Assembly (NCBI RefSeq): GCF_947179515.1 | Contig: NC_067477.1 | Coordinates: 145,738,465 to 145,802,464 of the forward strand | Source: Apodemus sylvaticus | Taxonomy: Eukaryota > Chordata > Mammalia > Rodentia > Muridae | Direction: 5' to 3' | DNA length: 64,000 nt | In this document: piece by piece, positions 18,545-32,675 of the stretch | Numbering within the stretch: the stretch's first letter is position 1 | How the letters are laid out: each line of letters begins with the position of its first letter | Notes under the pieces: model-generated | Database searches by the model: none | What the model was told of the DNA's origin: nothing | Seen by the model: only the letters and a program-made list of their open reading frames with translations | Made by a program: the position numbers and the translations under genes

Positions 18545-21500
18545 TTTCTTTCTTCAAAATTTGTCAGAAACCACGTTTTAAGGAAATCTCGCATTGTGCG
18601 AAATTATCTAGTTTTTCCTAAACAACACGTTGTAACTCGAAAATCTTTGGTGTTGTGTGTATGTCTAAGCATGTAGCCTCAAAAGAGAACACACAGGAGA
18701 GTTTTCCCTCAAAAGAATATGTAAGAATATCACATTATAAGGAAATACAGTGTTGCAGAGTAAAGACAAATACGTATGTATTGGAAACACTTTACGAAAA
18801 GAACTAATGCATCATACAAAATTAGCTCGTATCTCCTAAACAACCGGTTGTAACTCGAAAGGATTTGGTGTGGCGTGTACTGCTAAACGTGTAGCCTCAA
18901 AAGAGAACCCACAGGGGAATTTTCTTTCGTCAAAATATGTGAGAGAACCACGTTTTAAGGAAATCCCTCATCGTGCAAAATTATCTTGTTTTTCCTAAAC
19001 AACAAGTTGTAACTCGAAAAGCTTTGGTGTTGCGTGTATGTCTAAGCGTGTAGCCTCAAAAGAGAATGTAAAGGAGAGTTTTTTCTCGAAAGAATATTTA
19101 AGAATACCACGTTATAAGGAAATACATTGTTGCAGTGTAAAGTCAAATACGTACATATTGGAAACTCTCTACGAGAAGAAATAACGCATCGTAAAAAATT
19201 AACTTGTTTCTCCTAAACAACAAGTTGTAACTCGAAAAGATTTGGTGTGGCGTGTGCGTCTAAACGTGTAGCCTCAAAAGAGAACCCACAGGACAATTTT
19301 CTTTCGTTAAATTTTTTTCAGAAAACCGCGTTTTAAGGAAATCCAGCATCGTGCGAAATCATCTTCTTTTTCCTAAACAACATGTTGTAACTCAAAAAGC
19401 TTTGGTGTTGCGTGTATGTCTAAGCGTGGAGCCTCAAAAGCGAAGGCACAGGAGAGTTTTCTCTCGAAAGAATATGTAAGAATAGACGTTATAAAGAAAT
19501 ACAATTTTGCCGAGTAAAGGCAAATAAGTACATATTGGAAACACTTTAGGAGAAGAAATAACGCATCGGACAAAATTAGCTTGTATCTCCTAAACAACAC
19601 GTGGTAACTCGAAAAGGTTTGGTTTGGCGTGTACGTCTAAACGTGTAGCCGCAAAAGAGAACACAAAGGAGAATTTTCTTTCGTCATAATTTGTCAGAAA
19701 ACCACGTTTTAAGGAAATCCCCCATCGTGCGAAATTATCTTGTTTTTCCTAAACAACAACTTGTAACACGAAAAGCTTTGGTGTTGCATGTATGTCTCAG
19801 TGTGTAGCCTCAAAAGAGAATGCACAGGAGAGTTTTCTCTCGAAAGAACATGTAAGAATACAACGTTATAAGGAAATACAGTGTTGGAGAGTAAAGACAA
19901 ATACGTACATATTGGAAACACTTTACGAGAAGAAATGACATATCATAAAATATAAGCTTGTATCTCCTAAACAACAAGTGGTAACTCGAAAAGATTTGGT
20001 TTGGCGTGTACGTCTAAAAGTGTAGCCTCAAAAGAGACCCCACAGGAGAATTTTCTTTCTTCAAAATTTGTCAGAAAACCACGATATAAAGAAATCCCTC
20101 ATCATGCAAAATTATCTTGTTTTTCCTAAACAACATGTTGTAACTCGAAAAACTTTGGTGTTCTGTAGCCTCAAAAGAGGATGTAAGGGAGAGTTTTTTC
20201 TAGAAAGAATATGTAAGAATACCACGTTATACGGAAATAGAGTGTTGCAGAGTAAAGACAGATACGTACATATTGGAAACACTTTACGAGAAGAAATAAC
20301 GCATCGTAAAAAATTAACTTGTATCTCCTAAACAACACGTTGTAACTCGAAAAAATTCGGTGTGGCGTGTACGTCTAAACGTGTTGCCTCAAAAAAGAAC
20401 CCACAGTACAATTTTCTTTCGTTAAAAATTTTCAGAAAACCACATTTTAAGGAAATCCCGCATCGTGCGAAATCATCTTCTTTTTCCTAAACAACATGTT
20501 GTAACTCAAAAAGCTTTGGTGTTGCGTGTATGTCTAAGCGTGGAGCCTCAAAAGCGAAGTTACAGGAGAGTTTTCTCTCGAAAGAATATGTAAGAATACC
20601 ACGTTATAAAGAAATACAATTTTGCAGAGTAAAGGCAAATAAGTACATATTGGAAACACTTTAGGAGAAGAAATAACGCATCATAACGCATCATACAAAA
20701 TTAGCTTGTATCTCCTAAACAACACGTGGTAACTCGAAAAGATTTGGTTTGGCATGTATGTCTAAACGTGTAGCCTCAAAAGAGAACACAAAGGAGAATT
20801 TTCTTTCGTCAAAATTTTCAGAAAACCACGTTTTAAGGAAATCCCGCATCGTGCGAAATTATCTTGTTTTTCCTAAACAACACCTTGTAACTCGAAAAGC
20901 TTTGGTGTTGCGTGTATGTCTCAGCGTGTAGCCTCAAAAGAGAATGCACAGGAGAGTTTTCTCTCGAAAGATCATGTAAGAATACAACGTTATAAGGAAA
21001 TACAGTGTTGCAGAGTAAAGACAAATACGTACTTATTGGAAACACTTTACAAGAAGAAATTACGCATCATAAAATATTAGCTTGTATGTCCTAAACAAAA
21101 AGTGGAAACTCGAAAACATTTGGTTTGGCGTGTACGTCTAAAAGTGTAGCCTCAAAAGAGAACCCACTGGAGAATTTTCTTTCTTCAAAATTTGTCAGAA
21201 AACCACGTTTTAACGAAATCCCGCATCCTGCGAAATTATCTTGTTTTTCCTAAACAACAAGTTGTAACTCGAAAAGCTTTGGTGTTGCGTGTATGTCTAA
21301 GTGTGTAGCCTCAAAAGGGAATGCACAGGAGAGTTTTCTCTCGAAAGAATATGTAAGAATACCCCGTTATAAGGAAATACAGTGTTGCAGAGTAAAGACA
21401 AATACGTACATATTGGAAACACTTTACGAGAAGAATTAACGCATCGTACAAAATTAGCTTGAATCTCCTAAACAACACGTTGTTACTCGAAAAGATTTGG

Positions 21501-24405
21501 TGTGGCCTGTACGTCTAAACGTGTAGCCTCAAAAGAGATCCCACAGGAGAATTTTCTTTCATCAAAATTTGTCAGAAACCACGTTTTAAGGAAATCTTGC
21601 ATTGTGCGAAATTATCTAGTTTTTCCTAAACAACACGTTGTAACTCGAAAAGCTCTGGTGTTGCGTGTATGTCTAAGCGTGTAGCCTCAAAAGAGAAAGC
21701 ACAGGAGAGTTTTCTCTCGAAAGAATATGTAAGAATGCCACGTTATAAGGAAATACAATGTTGCAGAGTAAAGACAAACACATACGTATTGGAAACACTT
21801 TACGAGAAGAATTAACGCATAGTACAAAATTAGCTTGTATCTCCTAAACAACAAGTTGTAACTCGAAAAGATTTGGTGTGGCCTGTACGTCTAAACGTGT
21901 AGCCTCAAAGGAGAACCCACAGGAGAATTTTCTTTCATCAAAATTTTTCACAGAACCAAGTTTTAAGGAAATCCCGCATCGTGTGAAACCATCTTCTTTT
22001 TCCTAAACAACATATTGTAACTCGAAAAGCTTTAGTGTTGCGTGTATGTCTAAGCGTGGAGCCTCAAAAGAGAAGGCACAGGATAGTTTTCTCTCGAGAG
22101 AATATGTAAGAATACCACGTTATTAGGAAATACAATTTTGCAGAGTAAAGACAAATAAGTACATATTGGAAACACTTTACGAGAAGAAATAATACATCAT
22201 ACAAACTTACCTTGTATCTCCTAACAACACGTGGTAACTCGAAAAGATTTGGTTTGGCGTGTACGTCTAAACGTGTAGCCTCAAAAGAGAACCAACAGGA
22301 GAATTTTCTTTCATCAAAATTAGATAACCACGTTTTAAGGAAATCCCGCATCGTGCAAAATTATCTTGTTTTTCCTAAACAACACGTTGTAACTCGAAAA
22401 GCTTTGGTGTTGTGTGTATATCTAAGCGTGTAGCCTCAAAAGAGAATGCACAGGAGAGTTTTCTCTCAAAGGAACATGTAAGACTACAACGTTATAAGGA
22501 AATACAGTGTTGCAGAGTAAAGACAAAAACATAAATATTGGAAACACTTTACGAGAAGAAATGACGCATCATAAAATATAAGCTTGTATCTCCTAAACAA
22601 CAAGTGGTAACTCGAAAAGATTTGGTTTGGCGTGTACGTCTAAAAGTGTAGCCTCAAAAGAGACCCCACAGGAGAATTTTCTTTCTTCAAAATTTGTCAG
22701 AAAACCACGTTATAAGGAAATCCCGCATCCTGCGAAATTATCTTGTTTTTCCTAAACAACAAGTTGTAACTCGAAAAGCTTTGGTGTTTCATGTATGTTT
22801 AAGTGTGTAGCCTCTAAAGGGAATGCCCAGGAGAGTTTTCTATCGAACGAATATGTAAGAATACCACGTTATAAGGAAATACAGTGTTGCAGAGTAAAGA
22901 CAAATACGTACATATTGGAAACACTTTATGAGAAGAAATAACGCATCGTTCAAAATTAGCTTGTATCTCCTAAACAACACGTTGTAACTCGAAAAGATTT
23001 GGTGTGGCCCGTATGTCTACACGTGTAGCCTCAAAAGAGAACCCACAGGAGAATTTTCTTTCGTCAAAATTTGTCAGAAAACCACGTTTTAAGGAAATCC
23101 CGCATTGTGAGAAATTATCTTGTTTTTCCTAAACAACACGTTGTAACTCGAAAAGCTTTGGTGTTGCGAGTATGTCTAAGCGTGTAGCCTCTAAAGAGTA
23201 CACACAGGAGTGTTTTCTCTCGAAAGAACATGTAAGAATACAACGTTATAAGGAATACAGTGTTGCAGAGTAAAGACAAAAACATACTTGTTGGAAACAC
23301 TTTACGAGAAGAAATAACGCATTGTAAAAAATTAGCTTGTATCTCCTAAACAACACGTGGTAATTCGAAAGGACTTGGTGTGGCGTGTACGTCTAAATGT
23401 GTAGCCTCAAAAGAGAACCGATAGGAGAATTTTCTTTCATCAAAATTTGTCAGAAAACACGTTGTATGGAAATCTCGCTTCGTGTGAAATTTTCTTGTTT
23501 TTCCTAAACAACACATTGTAACTCGAAAAGCTTTGGTGTTGCGTGTATGTCTAAGCGTGTAGCCTCAAAAGAGAACGCACAGGAGAGTTTTCTCTTGAAC
23601 GAATATGTAAGAATACCACGTTATGAGGAAATACAGTGTTGCACAGAAAAGACAATTACGTACCATTGGAAACACTTTAAGAGAAGAAATAATGCATCGT
23701 ACAAAATTAGCTTGTATCTCCTAAACCACACGTTGTAACTCGAAAAGATTTGGTGTGGCTCGTACGTCTACACGTGTAGCCTCAAAAGAGAACCCACAGG
23801 ATAACTTTCTTTCTTCAAAATTTTTCAGAAAACCACGTTTTAAGTAAATCCCGCATCGTGAAAATTATCTTGTTTTTCCTTAAAAACACGTTGTAACTCG
23901 AAAAGCTTTGTTGTTGCGTGTATGTCTAAGCGTGTAGCCTCTAAAGAGTATGCACAGGCGAGTTTTCTCTAGAAAGAACATGTAAGAATACAACGTTATA
24001 AGGAAATACAGTGTTGCAGAGTAAAGACAAATACATACTTGTTGGAAACACTTTACAAGAAGAAATAATGCATCGTAAAAAATTAGCTTGTATCTCCGAA
24101 ACAACACGTGGTAACTCGAAAGGACTTCATGTGGCGTGTACGTCTAAACGTGTAGCCTCAAAAGAGAACCAATAGGAGAATTTTCTTTCTTCAAAATTTG
24201 TCAGAAAATCACGTTTTAACGAAATCCCGCATCCTGCGAAATTATCTTGTTTTTCCTAAACAACAAGTTGTAACTCGAAAAGCTTTGGTGTTGCGTGTAT
24301 GTCTAAGTGTGTAGCCACAAAAGCGAATGCACAGGAGAGTTTTCTCTCGAAAGAATATGTAAGAATACCACGTTGTAGGAAATACAGTGTTGCAGAGTAA
24401 AGACA
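18545..24405 (+). repeat. Forward satellite; left arm of inverted duplication, block C
   Basis: About 15-16 units. The reverse complement of this block is found at about 58120-64000 (coordinates of partners sum to 82525-82548) with shared private variants, e.g. the duplicated ATAACGCATC at 20678-20697, the missing bases at 22318-22325 (AAAATTAGATAACC) and ACCACGTTGTAGG at 24369. A 7-unit repeat is also visible: CATAAAATATAAGCTTG at 19944 and at 22570, 2626 bp apart. Intact CENP-B cores start at 20457, 20843, 21220, 22732 and 24226. Confidence 0.92.
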
Positions 24406-27400
24406 AATACGTACATATTGGAAACACTTTAAGAGAAGAAATAACGCATCGTACAAAATTAGATTGTATCTCCTAAACATCACGTTGTAACTCAAAAAGA
24501 TTTGGTGTGATGTATACGTCTAAACGTGTAGCCTTAAAAGAGAACCCACAGGAGAATTTTCTTTCAACAAAATTTGTCAGAAACCACGTTTTAAGGAAAT
24601 CTCGCATCGTGCGAAATTATCTTGTTTTCCCTAAACAACACGTTGTAACTCGAAAAGCTTTGGTGTTGCATGTATATCTAAGCATGTAGCCTCAAAAGAG
24701 AACACACAGGAGAGTTTTCCCTCGAAAGAATATGTAAGAATATCACATTATAAGGAAATACAGAGTTGCAGAGTAAAGACAAATACGTATGTATTGGAAA
24801 CACTTTACGAGAAGAAATAACGCAACACACATTATTAGCTTGTATCTCCTAAACAACAGGTTGTAACTCGAAAGGATTTGTTGTGGCGTGTACGTCTAAA
24901 CGTGTAGCCTCAAAAGAGAACCCACAGAAGAATTTTCTTTCGTCAAAATATGTGAGAAAACCACGTTTTAAGGAAATCCCTCATCGTGCAAAATTATCTT
25001 GTTTTTCCTAAACAACAAGTTGTAACTCGAAAAGCTTTGGTGTTGCGTGTATGTCTAAGCGTGTAGCCTCAAAAGAGAATGTAAAGGAGAGTTTTTTCTA
25101 GAAAGAATATGTAAGAATACCACGTTATAAGGAAAAACAGTGTTGCAGAGTAAAGACAAATACGTACATATTGGAAATACTTTATGAGAAGAAATAACGC
25201 ATCGTAAAAAATTAGCTTGTATCTCCTAAACACGTTGTAACTGGAAAAGATTTGGTGTGGCGTGTACGTCTAAACGTGTAGCCTCAAAAGTGAACCCACC
25301 GGACAATTTTCTTTCGTTAAATTTTTTCGGAAAACCACGTTTTAAGGAAATCCCGCATCATGCGAAATCATCTTGTTTTTCCTAAACAACATGTTGTAAC
25401 TCAAAAAGCTTTGGTGTTGCGTGTATATTTAAGCGTGGAGCCTCAAAAGCGAAGGCACAGGTGAGTTTTCTCTCGAAAGAATATGTAAGAATACCACGTT
25501 ATAAAGAAATACAATTTTGCAGAGTAAAGGCAAATAAGTACATATTGGAAACATTTTAGGAAAAGAAATAACGCACCGTACAAAATTAGCTTGTATCTCC
25601 TAAACAACACGTTGTAACTTGAAAAGTTTTGGTTTGGCGTGTACGTCTAAACGTGTAGCCTCAAAAGAGAACACAAAGGAGAATTTTCTTTCGTCAAAAT
25701 TTGTCAGAAAACCACGTTTTAAGGAAATCCCGCATCATGCGAAATTATCTTGTTTTTCCTAAACAACACGTTGTAACTCGAAAAGCTTTGGTGTTGCGTG
25801 TATGTCTAAGCGTGTAGCCTCAAAAGAGAATGCACAGGAGAGTTTTCTCTCAAAAGAACATGTAAGAATACAACGTTATATGGAAATACAGTGTTGCAGA
25901 GTAAAGACAAATACGTACATATTGGAAACACTTTACGAGAAGAAATTACGCATCATGAAATATTAGCTTGTATCTCCTAAACAAAAAGTGGAAACTCACA
26001 AACATTTCGTTTGGTGTGTATGTCTAAACGTGTAGCCTCAAAAGAGAGCGCACTGGAGAATTTTCTTTCTTCAAAATTTGTCAGAAAACCACGTTTTAAC
26101 GAAATCCCGCATCCTGCAAAATTATCTTGTTTTTCCTAAACAACAAGTTGTAACTCGAAAAGCTTTGGTGTTGCGTGTATGTCTAAGTGTGTAGCCTCAA
26201 AAGGATATGCAAGGAGAGTTTTCTCTCGAAAGAATATGTAAGAATACCCCGTTATAAGGAAATACAGTGTTGCAGAGTAAAGACAAATACGTACATATTG
26301 GAAACACTTTAAGAGAAGAAATAAAAAATCGTACAAAATTAGCTTGTATCTCCTAAACAACAGGTTGTAACTCGAAAATATTTGGTGTGACGTGTACTTC
26401 TAAACGTGTAGCTTCAATTTTGAACCGACAGGAGAATTTTTTATCGTCAAAATATGTGAGAAAACCACGTTTTAAGGAAATCCCTCATCGTGCAATATTT
26501 TCTTGTTTTTCCTAAACAACAAGTTGTAACTCGAAATCTTTGGTGTTGGGTGTATGTCTAAGCGTGTAGCCTCAAAAGAGAATGCAAAGGAGAGTTTTTT
26601 CTCGAAAGAATATGTAAGAATACCACGTTATAAGGAAATACAGAGTTGCAGAGTAAAGACAAATACGTACATATTGGAAACACTTTAGAGAAGAAATAAC
26701 GCATCATACAAAATTAGCTTGTATCTTCTAAACAACACGTTGTAACTCAAAAAGATTTGATGTGGCATGTACGTATAAAAGTGTAGCCTCAAAAGAGAAC
26801 CCACAGGAGAATTTTCTTTGGTCAAATTTGTCAGAAAACCACATATAAAGGAAATCCTGCATCGTGGGAAATTATCTTGTTTTTCCTAAACAACAGGTTG
26901 TAACTCGAAAAGTTTTGTTGTTGCGTGTTTGTCTCAGTGTGTAGCCTCAAAAGAGAACACACAGTAGAGTTTTCACTAGAAAAAATATGTAAGAATACCA
27001 GGTTATAAGGAAATACAGTGTTGCAGAGTAAAGACAAATACATACTTATTGGAAACACTTTACAAGAAGAAATAACGCATCATACAAAATTAGCTTGTAT
27101 CTCCTAAACAACAGGTTGTAACTCGAAAGGATTTGGTGTGGCATGTACGTCTAAACGTGTAGCCTCAAAAGAGAACCCACAGGAGAATTTTCTATCGTCA
27201 AAATTTGTGAGAAAACCACGTTTTAAGGAAATCCCTCATCGTTTAAAAATTATCTTGTTTTTCTTAAACAACACGTTGTAACTCGAAAAGCTTTGGTGTT
27301 GCGTGTATGTCTAAGCATGTAGCCTCAAAAGAGAACGCAAAGGAGAGTTCTTTCTCGAAAGAATATATAAGAATACCACGTTATAAGTAAATACAGTGTT

Positions 27401-30400
27401 GCAGAGTAAAGACAAATACGTACATATTGGAAACACTTTACGAGAAGAAAAAACACATCGTACAAAATTAGCTTGTATCTCCTAAACACACGTTGTAACT
27501 CTAAATGATTTGGTGTGGCGTGTACGTCTAAATGTGTAGCCTCAAAAGAGAACCCACAGGACAATTTTCTTTGGTCAAATTTGTCAGAAAACCACGTATT
27601 AAGGAAATCCCGCATCGTGCGAAATTATCTTGTTTTTCCTAAACAACGCATTGTAACTCGAAAAGCTTTGGTGTTGCGTGTATGTCTAAGCGTGTAGCCT
27701 CAAAAGAGAACACACAGGAGAGTTTTCTCTCGAAAGAATATGTAAGAATACCACGTTATAAGGAAGTACACTGTTGCAGAATAATGACAAATACTTACGT
27801 ATTGGAAACCCTTAAACTTTACAAGATTAAATAAAGCATCATACAAAATTAGCTTGTATCTCCTAAACAACACGTTGTAACTCGAAAAGATTTGGTGTGG
27901 CGTGTATATCTAAACGTGTAGCCTCAAAAGAGAACCACAGAACAATTTTCTTTCGTCAAAATTTGTCAGAAAACCACGTTTTAAGGAAATCCCGCATCGT
28001 GAGAAATTATCTTGTTCTTCCTAAAAAACACGTTGTAACTCGAAAAGCTTTGGTGTTGCGTGTATGTCTAAGCATGTAGCCTCAAAAGAGAACGCACAGG
28101 AGAGTTTTCTCTCGAAAGAATATGTAAGAATACCACGTTATAAGGAAATACAGTGTTGCAGAGTAAAGACAAATACATACTTATTGGAAACACTTTAAGA
28201 GAAGAAATAACGCATCGTTCAAAATTAGCTTGTATCTCCTAAACAACAGGTTGTAACTCGAAAAGATTTGATGTGGCGTGTACGGCTAAACGTGTAGCCT
28301 CAAAAGAGAAACCACAAGGAGAATTTTCTTTGGTCAAAATTTGTAGGAAAACCACGTATTAAGGAAACCCCGCATCGTATGAAATTATCTTGTTCTTCCA
28401 AAACAACAAGTTGTAACTCGAAAAGCTTTGGTGTTGCTTGTATGTCTAAGCGTGTAGCCTCAAAAGAGAATGCACAGGAGAGTTTTCTCTCGAAAGAATA
28501 TGCAAGAATACCACGTTATAAGGAAAACAGTGTTGCAGAGTAAAGGCAAATACGTACGAATTGGAAACACTTAAACTTTACGAGAAGAAATAACGCATCT
28601 TAAAAAATTAGCTTGTATCTCCTAAACAACACGTTGTAACTCAAAAAGATTTGGTGTGGCGTGTACGTCTACACGTGTAGCCTCAAAAGAGAACCCACAG
28701 AAAACTTTCTTTCTTCAACATTTTTCAGAAAACCACGTTTTAAGTAAATCCCGCATCGTGAAAATTATCTTGTTTTTCCTTAAAAACACGTTGAAACTCG
28801 AAAAGCTTTGTTGTTGCGTGTATGTCTAAGCGTGTAGCCTCAAAAGAGAACGCACAGGGGAGTTTTCTCTCAAAAGAATATGTAAGAATACCACGTTATT
28901 AGGAAATAGAGAGTTGCAGAGTAAAGACAAAAACGTATGTATTGGAAACACTTAAACTTTACGAGAAGAAATAACGCATCGTAAAAAAAAATTAGCTTGT
29001 ATCTCCTAAACAGCACGGTGTAACTCAAAAAGATTTGGTGTGGTGTGTACGTCTAAAGGTGTAGCCTCAAAAGAGAACCCACAGGAGAATTTTCTTTCGT
29101 CAAAATTTGTCAGAACACCACGTTTTAAGGAAATCCTGCATCGTGGGAAATTATCTTGTTCTTCCTAAACAACACGTTGTAACTAGAAAAGCTTTGCTGT
29201 TGCGTGTATGTCTAAGCTTGTAGCCTCAAAAGAGAACGCACAGGAGAGTTTTCTCTCAAAAGAATATGAAAGAATACCACGTTATAAGGAAATACAGTGT
29301 TGCAGAGTAAAGACAAACATGTATGTATTGGAAACCCTTAAACTTTACGAGATGAAATAAAGCATCGTACAAAATTAGATTGTATCTCCTAAACAACACG
29401 TTGTAACTCGAAAAGATTTGGTGGGCATGTACGTCTAAACGTGTAGCCTCAAAAGAGAACCCACAGGACAATTTTCTTTCGTCAAAATTTTTCAGAAAAC
29501 CACGTTTTAAGGAAATACCGCATCGTGAGAAATTATCTTGTTCTTCCTAAACAACACGTTTTAACTCGAAAAGCTTTGGTGTTGGGTGTATGTCTAAGCG
29601 TGTAGCCCCAAAAGAGAACGCATAGGAGAGTTTTCTCTCGAAAGAATATGTAAGAATACCACGTTATAAGGAAATACAGTGTGGCAGAGTAAAGACAAAT
29701 ACGTACGTACTGGAAACACTTTATGAGAGAAATAACGCATCTTGCAAAATTAGCTTGTATGTCCTAAACAACATGTTGTAACTCGAAAAGATTTGGTGTG
29801 GCGTGTACGTCTAAACGTGTATCCTCAAAAGAGAACCCACAGGAGAGTTTTCTTTCGTCAAAATTTGTCAGAAAACCACGTTTTAAGGAAATCCCGCATC
29901 GTGCGAAATTATCTTGTTTTTCCTAAACAACACGTTGTAACTCGAAAAGCTTTCGGGTTGCGTGTATGTCTAAGTGTGTAGCCTCTAAAGGGAATGCAAG
30001 GAGAGTTTTCTCTCGAAAGAATATGTAAGAATACCACGTTATAAGGAAATACAGTGTTGCAGCGTAAAGACAAATACGTACATATTGTAAACACTTTAAG
30101 AGAAGAAATAAAAATTCGTACAAAATTAGCTTGTATCTCATAAACAACACGTTGTAACTCGAAAATATTTGGTGTGTCGTGTACGTCTAAACGTGTAGCC
30201 TCAAAAGAGAACCGACAGGAGAATTTTTTATCGTCAAAATATGTACGAAAACCACGTTTTAAGGAAATCCCTCAGCGTGCAAAATTATCTTGTTTTTCCT
30301 AAACAACAAGTTGTAACTCGAAAAGTTTTGGTGTTGCGTGTATGTCTAAGCGTGTAGCCTCAAAAGAGAATGCAAAGGAGAGTTTTTTCTCGAAAGAATA

Positions 30401-31204
30401 TGTAAGAATACCACGTTATAAGGAAATACAGTGTTGCAGAGTAAAGACAAATACGTACATATTGGAAACACTTTACGAGAAGAAATAATGCATCATACAA
30501 AATTAGCTTGTATCTCCTAAACAACACGTTGTAACTCGAAAAGATTTGATGTGGTGTGTACGTCTAAACGTGTAGCCTCAAAAGAGAACACACAGGAGAA
30601 TTTTCTTTGGTCAAATTTGTCAGAAAACCACGTATTAAGGAAATCCTGCATTGTGGGAAATTATCTTGTTTTTCCTAAACAACACGTTGTAACTCGAAAA
30701 GGTTTGGTGTTGCGTGTTTGTCTCAGTGTGTAGCCTCAAAAGAGAACACACAGGAGAGTTTTCATTAGAAAGAATATGTAAGAATACCAGGTTATAAGGA
30801 AATACAGTGTTGCAGAGTAAAGACAAATACGTACTTATTGGAAACACTTTACGAGAAGCAATAACGCACCATACAAAATTAGCTTGTATCTCCTAAACAA
30901 CAGGTTGTAACTCGAAAGTATTTGGTGGGGCATGTACGTCTAAACGTGTAGCCTCAAAAGCGAACCCACAGGAGAATTTTCTATCGTCAAAATTTGTGAG
31001 AAAAGTACGTTTTAAGGAAATCCCTCATCGTGCAAAATTATCTTGTTTTTCTTAAACAACACGTTGTAACTCGAAAAGCTTTGGTGTTGCGTGTATGTCT
31101 AAGCATGTAGCCTCAAAAGAGAAGGCAAAGGATAGTTCTTTCTTGAAAGAATATATAAGAATACCACGTTATAAGTAAATACAGTGTTGCAGAGTAAAGA
31201 CAAA
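24406..31204 (+). repeat. Forward satellite; no partner in the right arm (6.8 kb)
   Basis: About 18 units between blocks C and B that have no counterpart in the inverted right arm. From about 27.8 kb, b monomers with six extra bases (CACTTAAACTTTACG instead of CACTTTACG) appear, marking a subfamily. Intact CENP-B cores start at 25372, 25729, 27609 and 29893; many others read CCCTCATCGTGCAAAA or CCCGCATCGTGAGAAA. No gene is visible. Confidence 0.92.
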
Positions 31205-32675
31205 TACGTACATATTGGAAACACTTTACGAGAAGAAATAACGCATCGTACAAAATTAGCTTGTATCTCGTAAACAACACGTTGTAACTCTAAATGATTT
31301 GGTGTGGCATGTACGTCTAAACGTGTAGCCTCAAAAGAGAACCCACAGGAGAATTTTCTTTGGTCAAATTTGTCAGAAAACCACGTATTAAGAAAATCCT
31401 GCATCGTGCGAAATTATCTTGTTTTTCCTAAACAACACGTTTTAACTCGAAAAGCTTTGGTGTTGCGTGTATGTCTCAGCATGTAGCCTCAAAAGAGAAC
31501 ACACAGGAGAGTTTTCTCTCAAAAGAATATGTAAGAATACCACGTTATAAGGAAATACAGTGTTTCAGAGTAAAGACAAATAGGTACGTATTGGAAACAC
31601 TTAAACTTTACGAGATGAAATAAAGCATCTTACAAAATTAGCTCGTATCTCCTAAACAACACGTTGTAACTCGAAAAGACTTTGTGTGGCGTGTACGTCT
31701 AAACGTGTAGCCTCAAGAGAGAACCCATAGGAGAATTTTCTTTCGTCAAATATTCAGTAAACCACGTTTATGAAATCCCGCATCGTGCGAAATTATCTTG
31801 TTTTTCCTAAACAAAACCTTGTAACTCGAAAAGCTTTGGTGTTGCATGTATGTTTAAGCGTGTAGACTCAAAAGAGAGCACAGAGGAGAGTTTTCTCTCG
31901 AAAGAATGTGTAAGAATACCACGTTATAAGAAAATACAGTGTTGCAGATTAAAGACAAATACGTACTTATTGGAAATACTTTATGAGAAGAAATAACATA
32001 TCGTAAAAAATTAGCTTGGATCTCCGAAACAACACGTTGAAACTCCAAAAGATTTGGTGTGGCGTGTACGTCTAAACGTGTAGCCTCAAAAGAGAACCCA
32101 CAGGAGAATTTTCTTTGGTCAAAATTTGTCAGAAAACCACATATTAAGGAAATCCCGCATCGTGTGAAATTATCTTGTTTTTCCTAAACAACGCGTTGTA
32201 ACTCGAAAAGCTTTGGTGTTGGGTGTATGTCTAAGCGTGTAGCCTCAAAAGAGAACACACAGGAGAGTTTTCTCTCGAAAGAATATGTAAGAATACCACG
32301 TTATAAGGAAGTACACTGTTGCAGAATAATGACAAATACTTTCGTATTGGAAACCCTTAAACTTTACGAGATGAAATAAAGCATCGTACAAAATTAGCTT
32401 GTATCTCCTAAACAACACGTTGTAACTCGAAAAGATTTGGTGTGGCGTGTACATCTAAACGTGTAGCCTCAAAGAGAACCACAGGACAAATTTCTTTCGT
32501 CAAAATTTGTCAGAAAACCACGTCTTAAAAAAATCCCGCATCGTGAGAAATTATCTTGTTCTTCCTAAAAAACACGTTGTAACTCGAAAAGCTTTGGTGT
32601 TGCGTGTATGTCTAAGCATGTAGCCTCAAAAGAGAATGCACAGGAGAGTTTTCTCTCGAAAGAATATGTAAGAAT
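31205..32675 (+). repeat. Forward satellite; left arm of inverted duplication, block B
   Basis: About four units whose reverse complement is at about 56646-58120 (partners sum to about 89325). Shared private variants include CTCTAAATGATTTGG (31289), TTGAAACTCCAAAAG (32036), AAATAACATATCG (31991) and the short AAGAGAACCACAGGAC (32472). One intact CENP-B core starts at 31787. Confidence 0.88.
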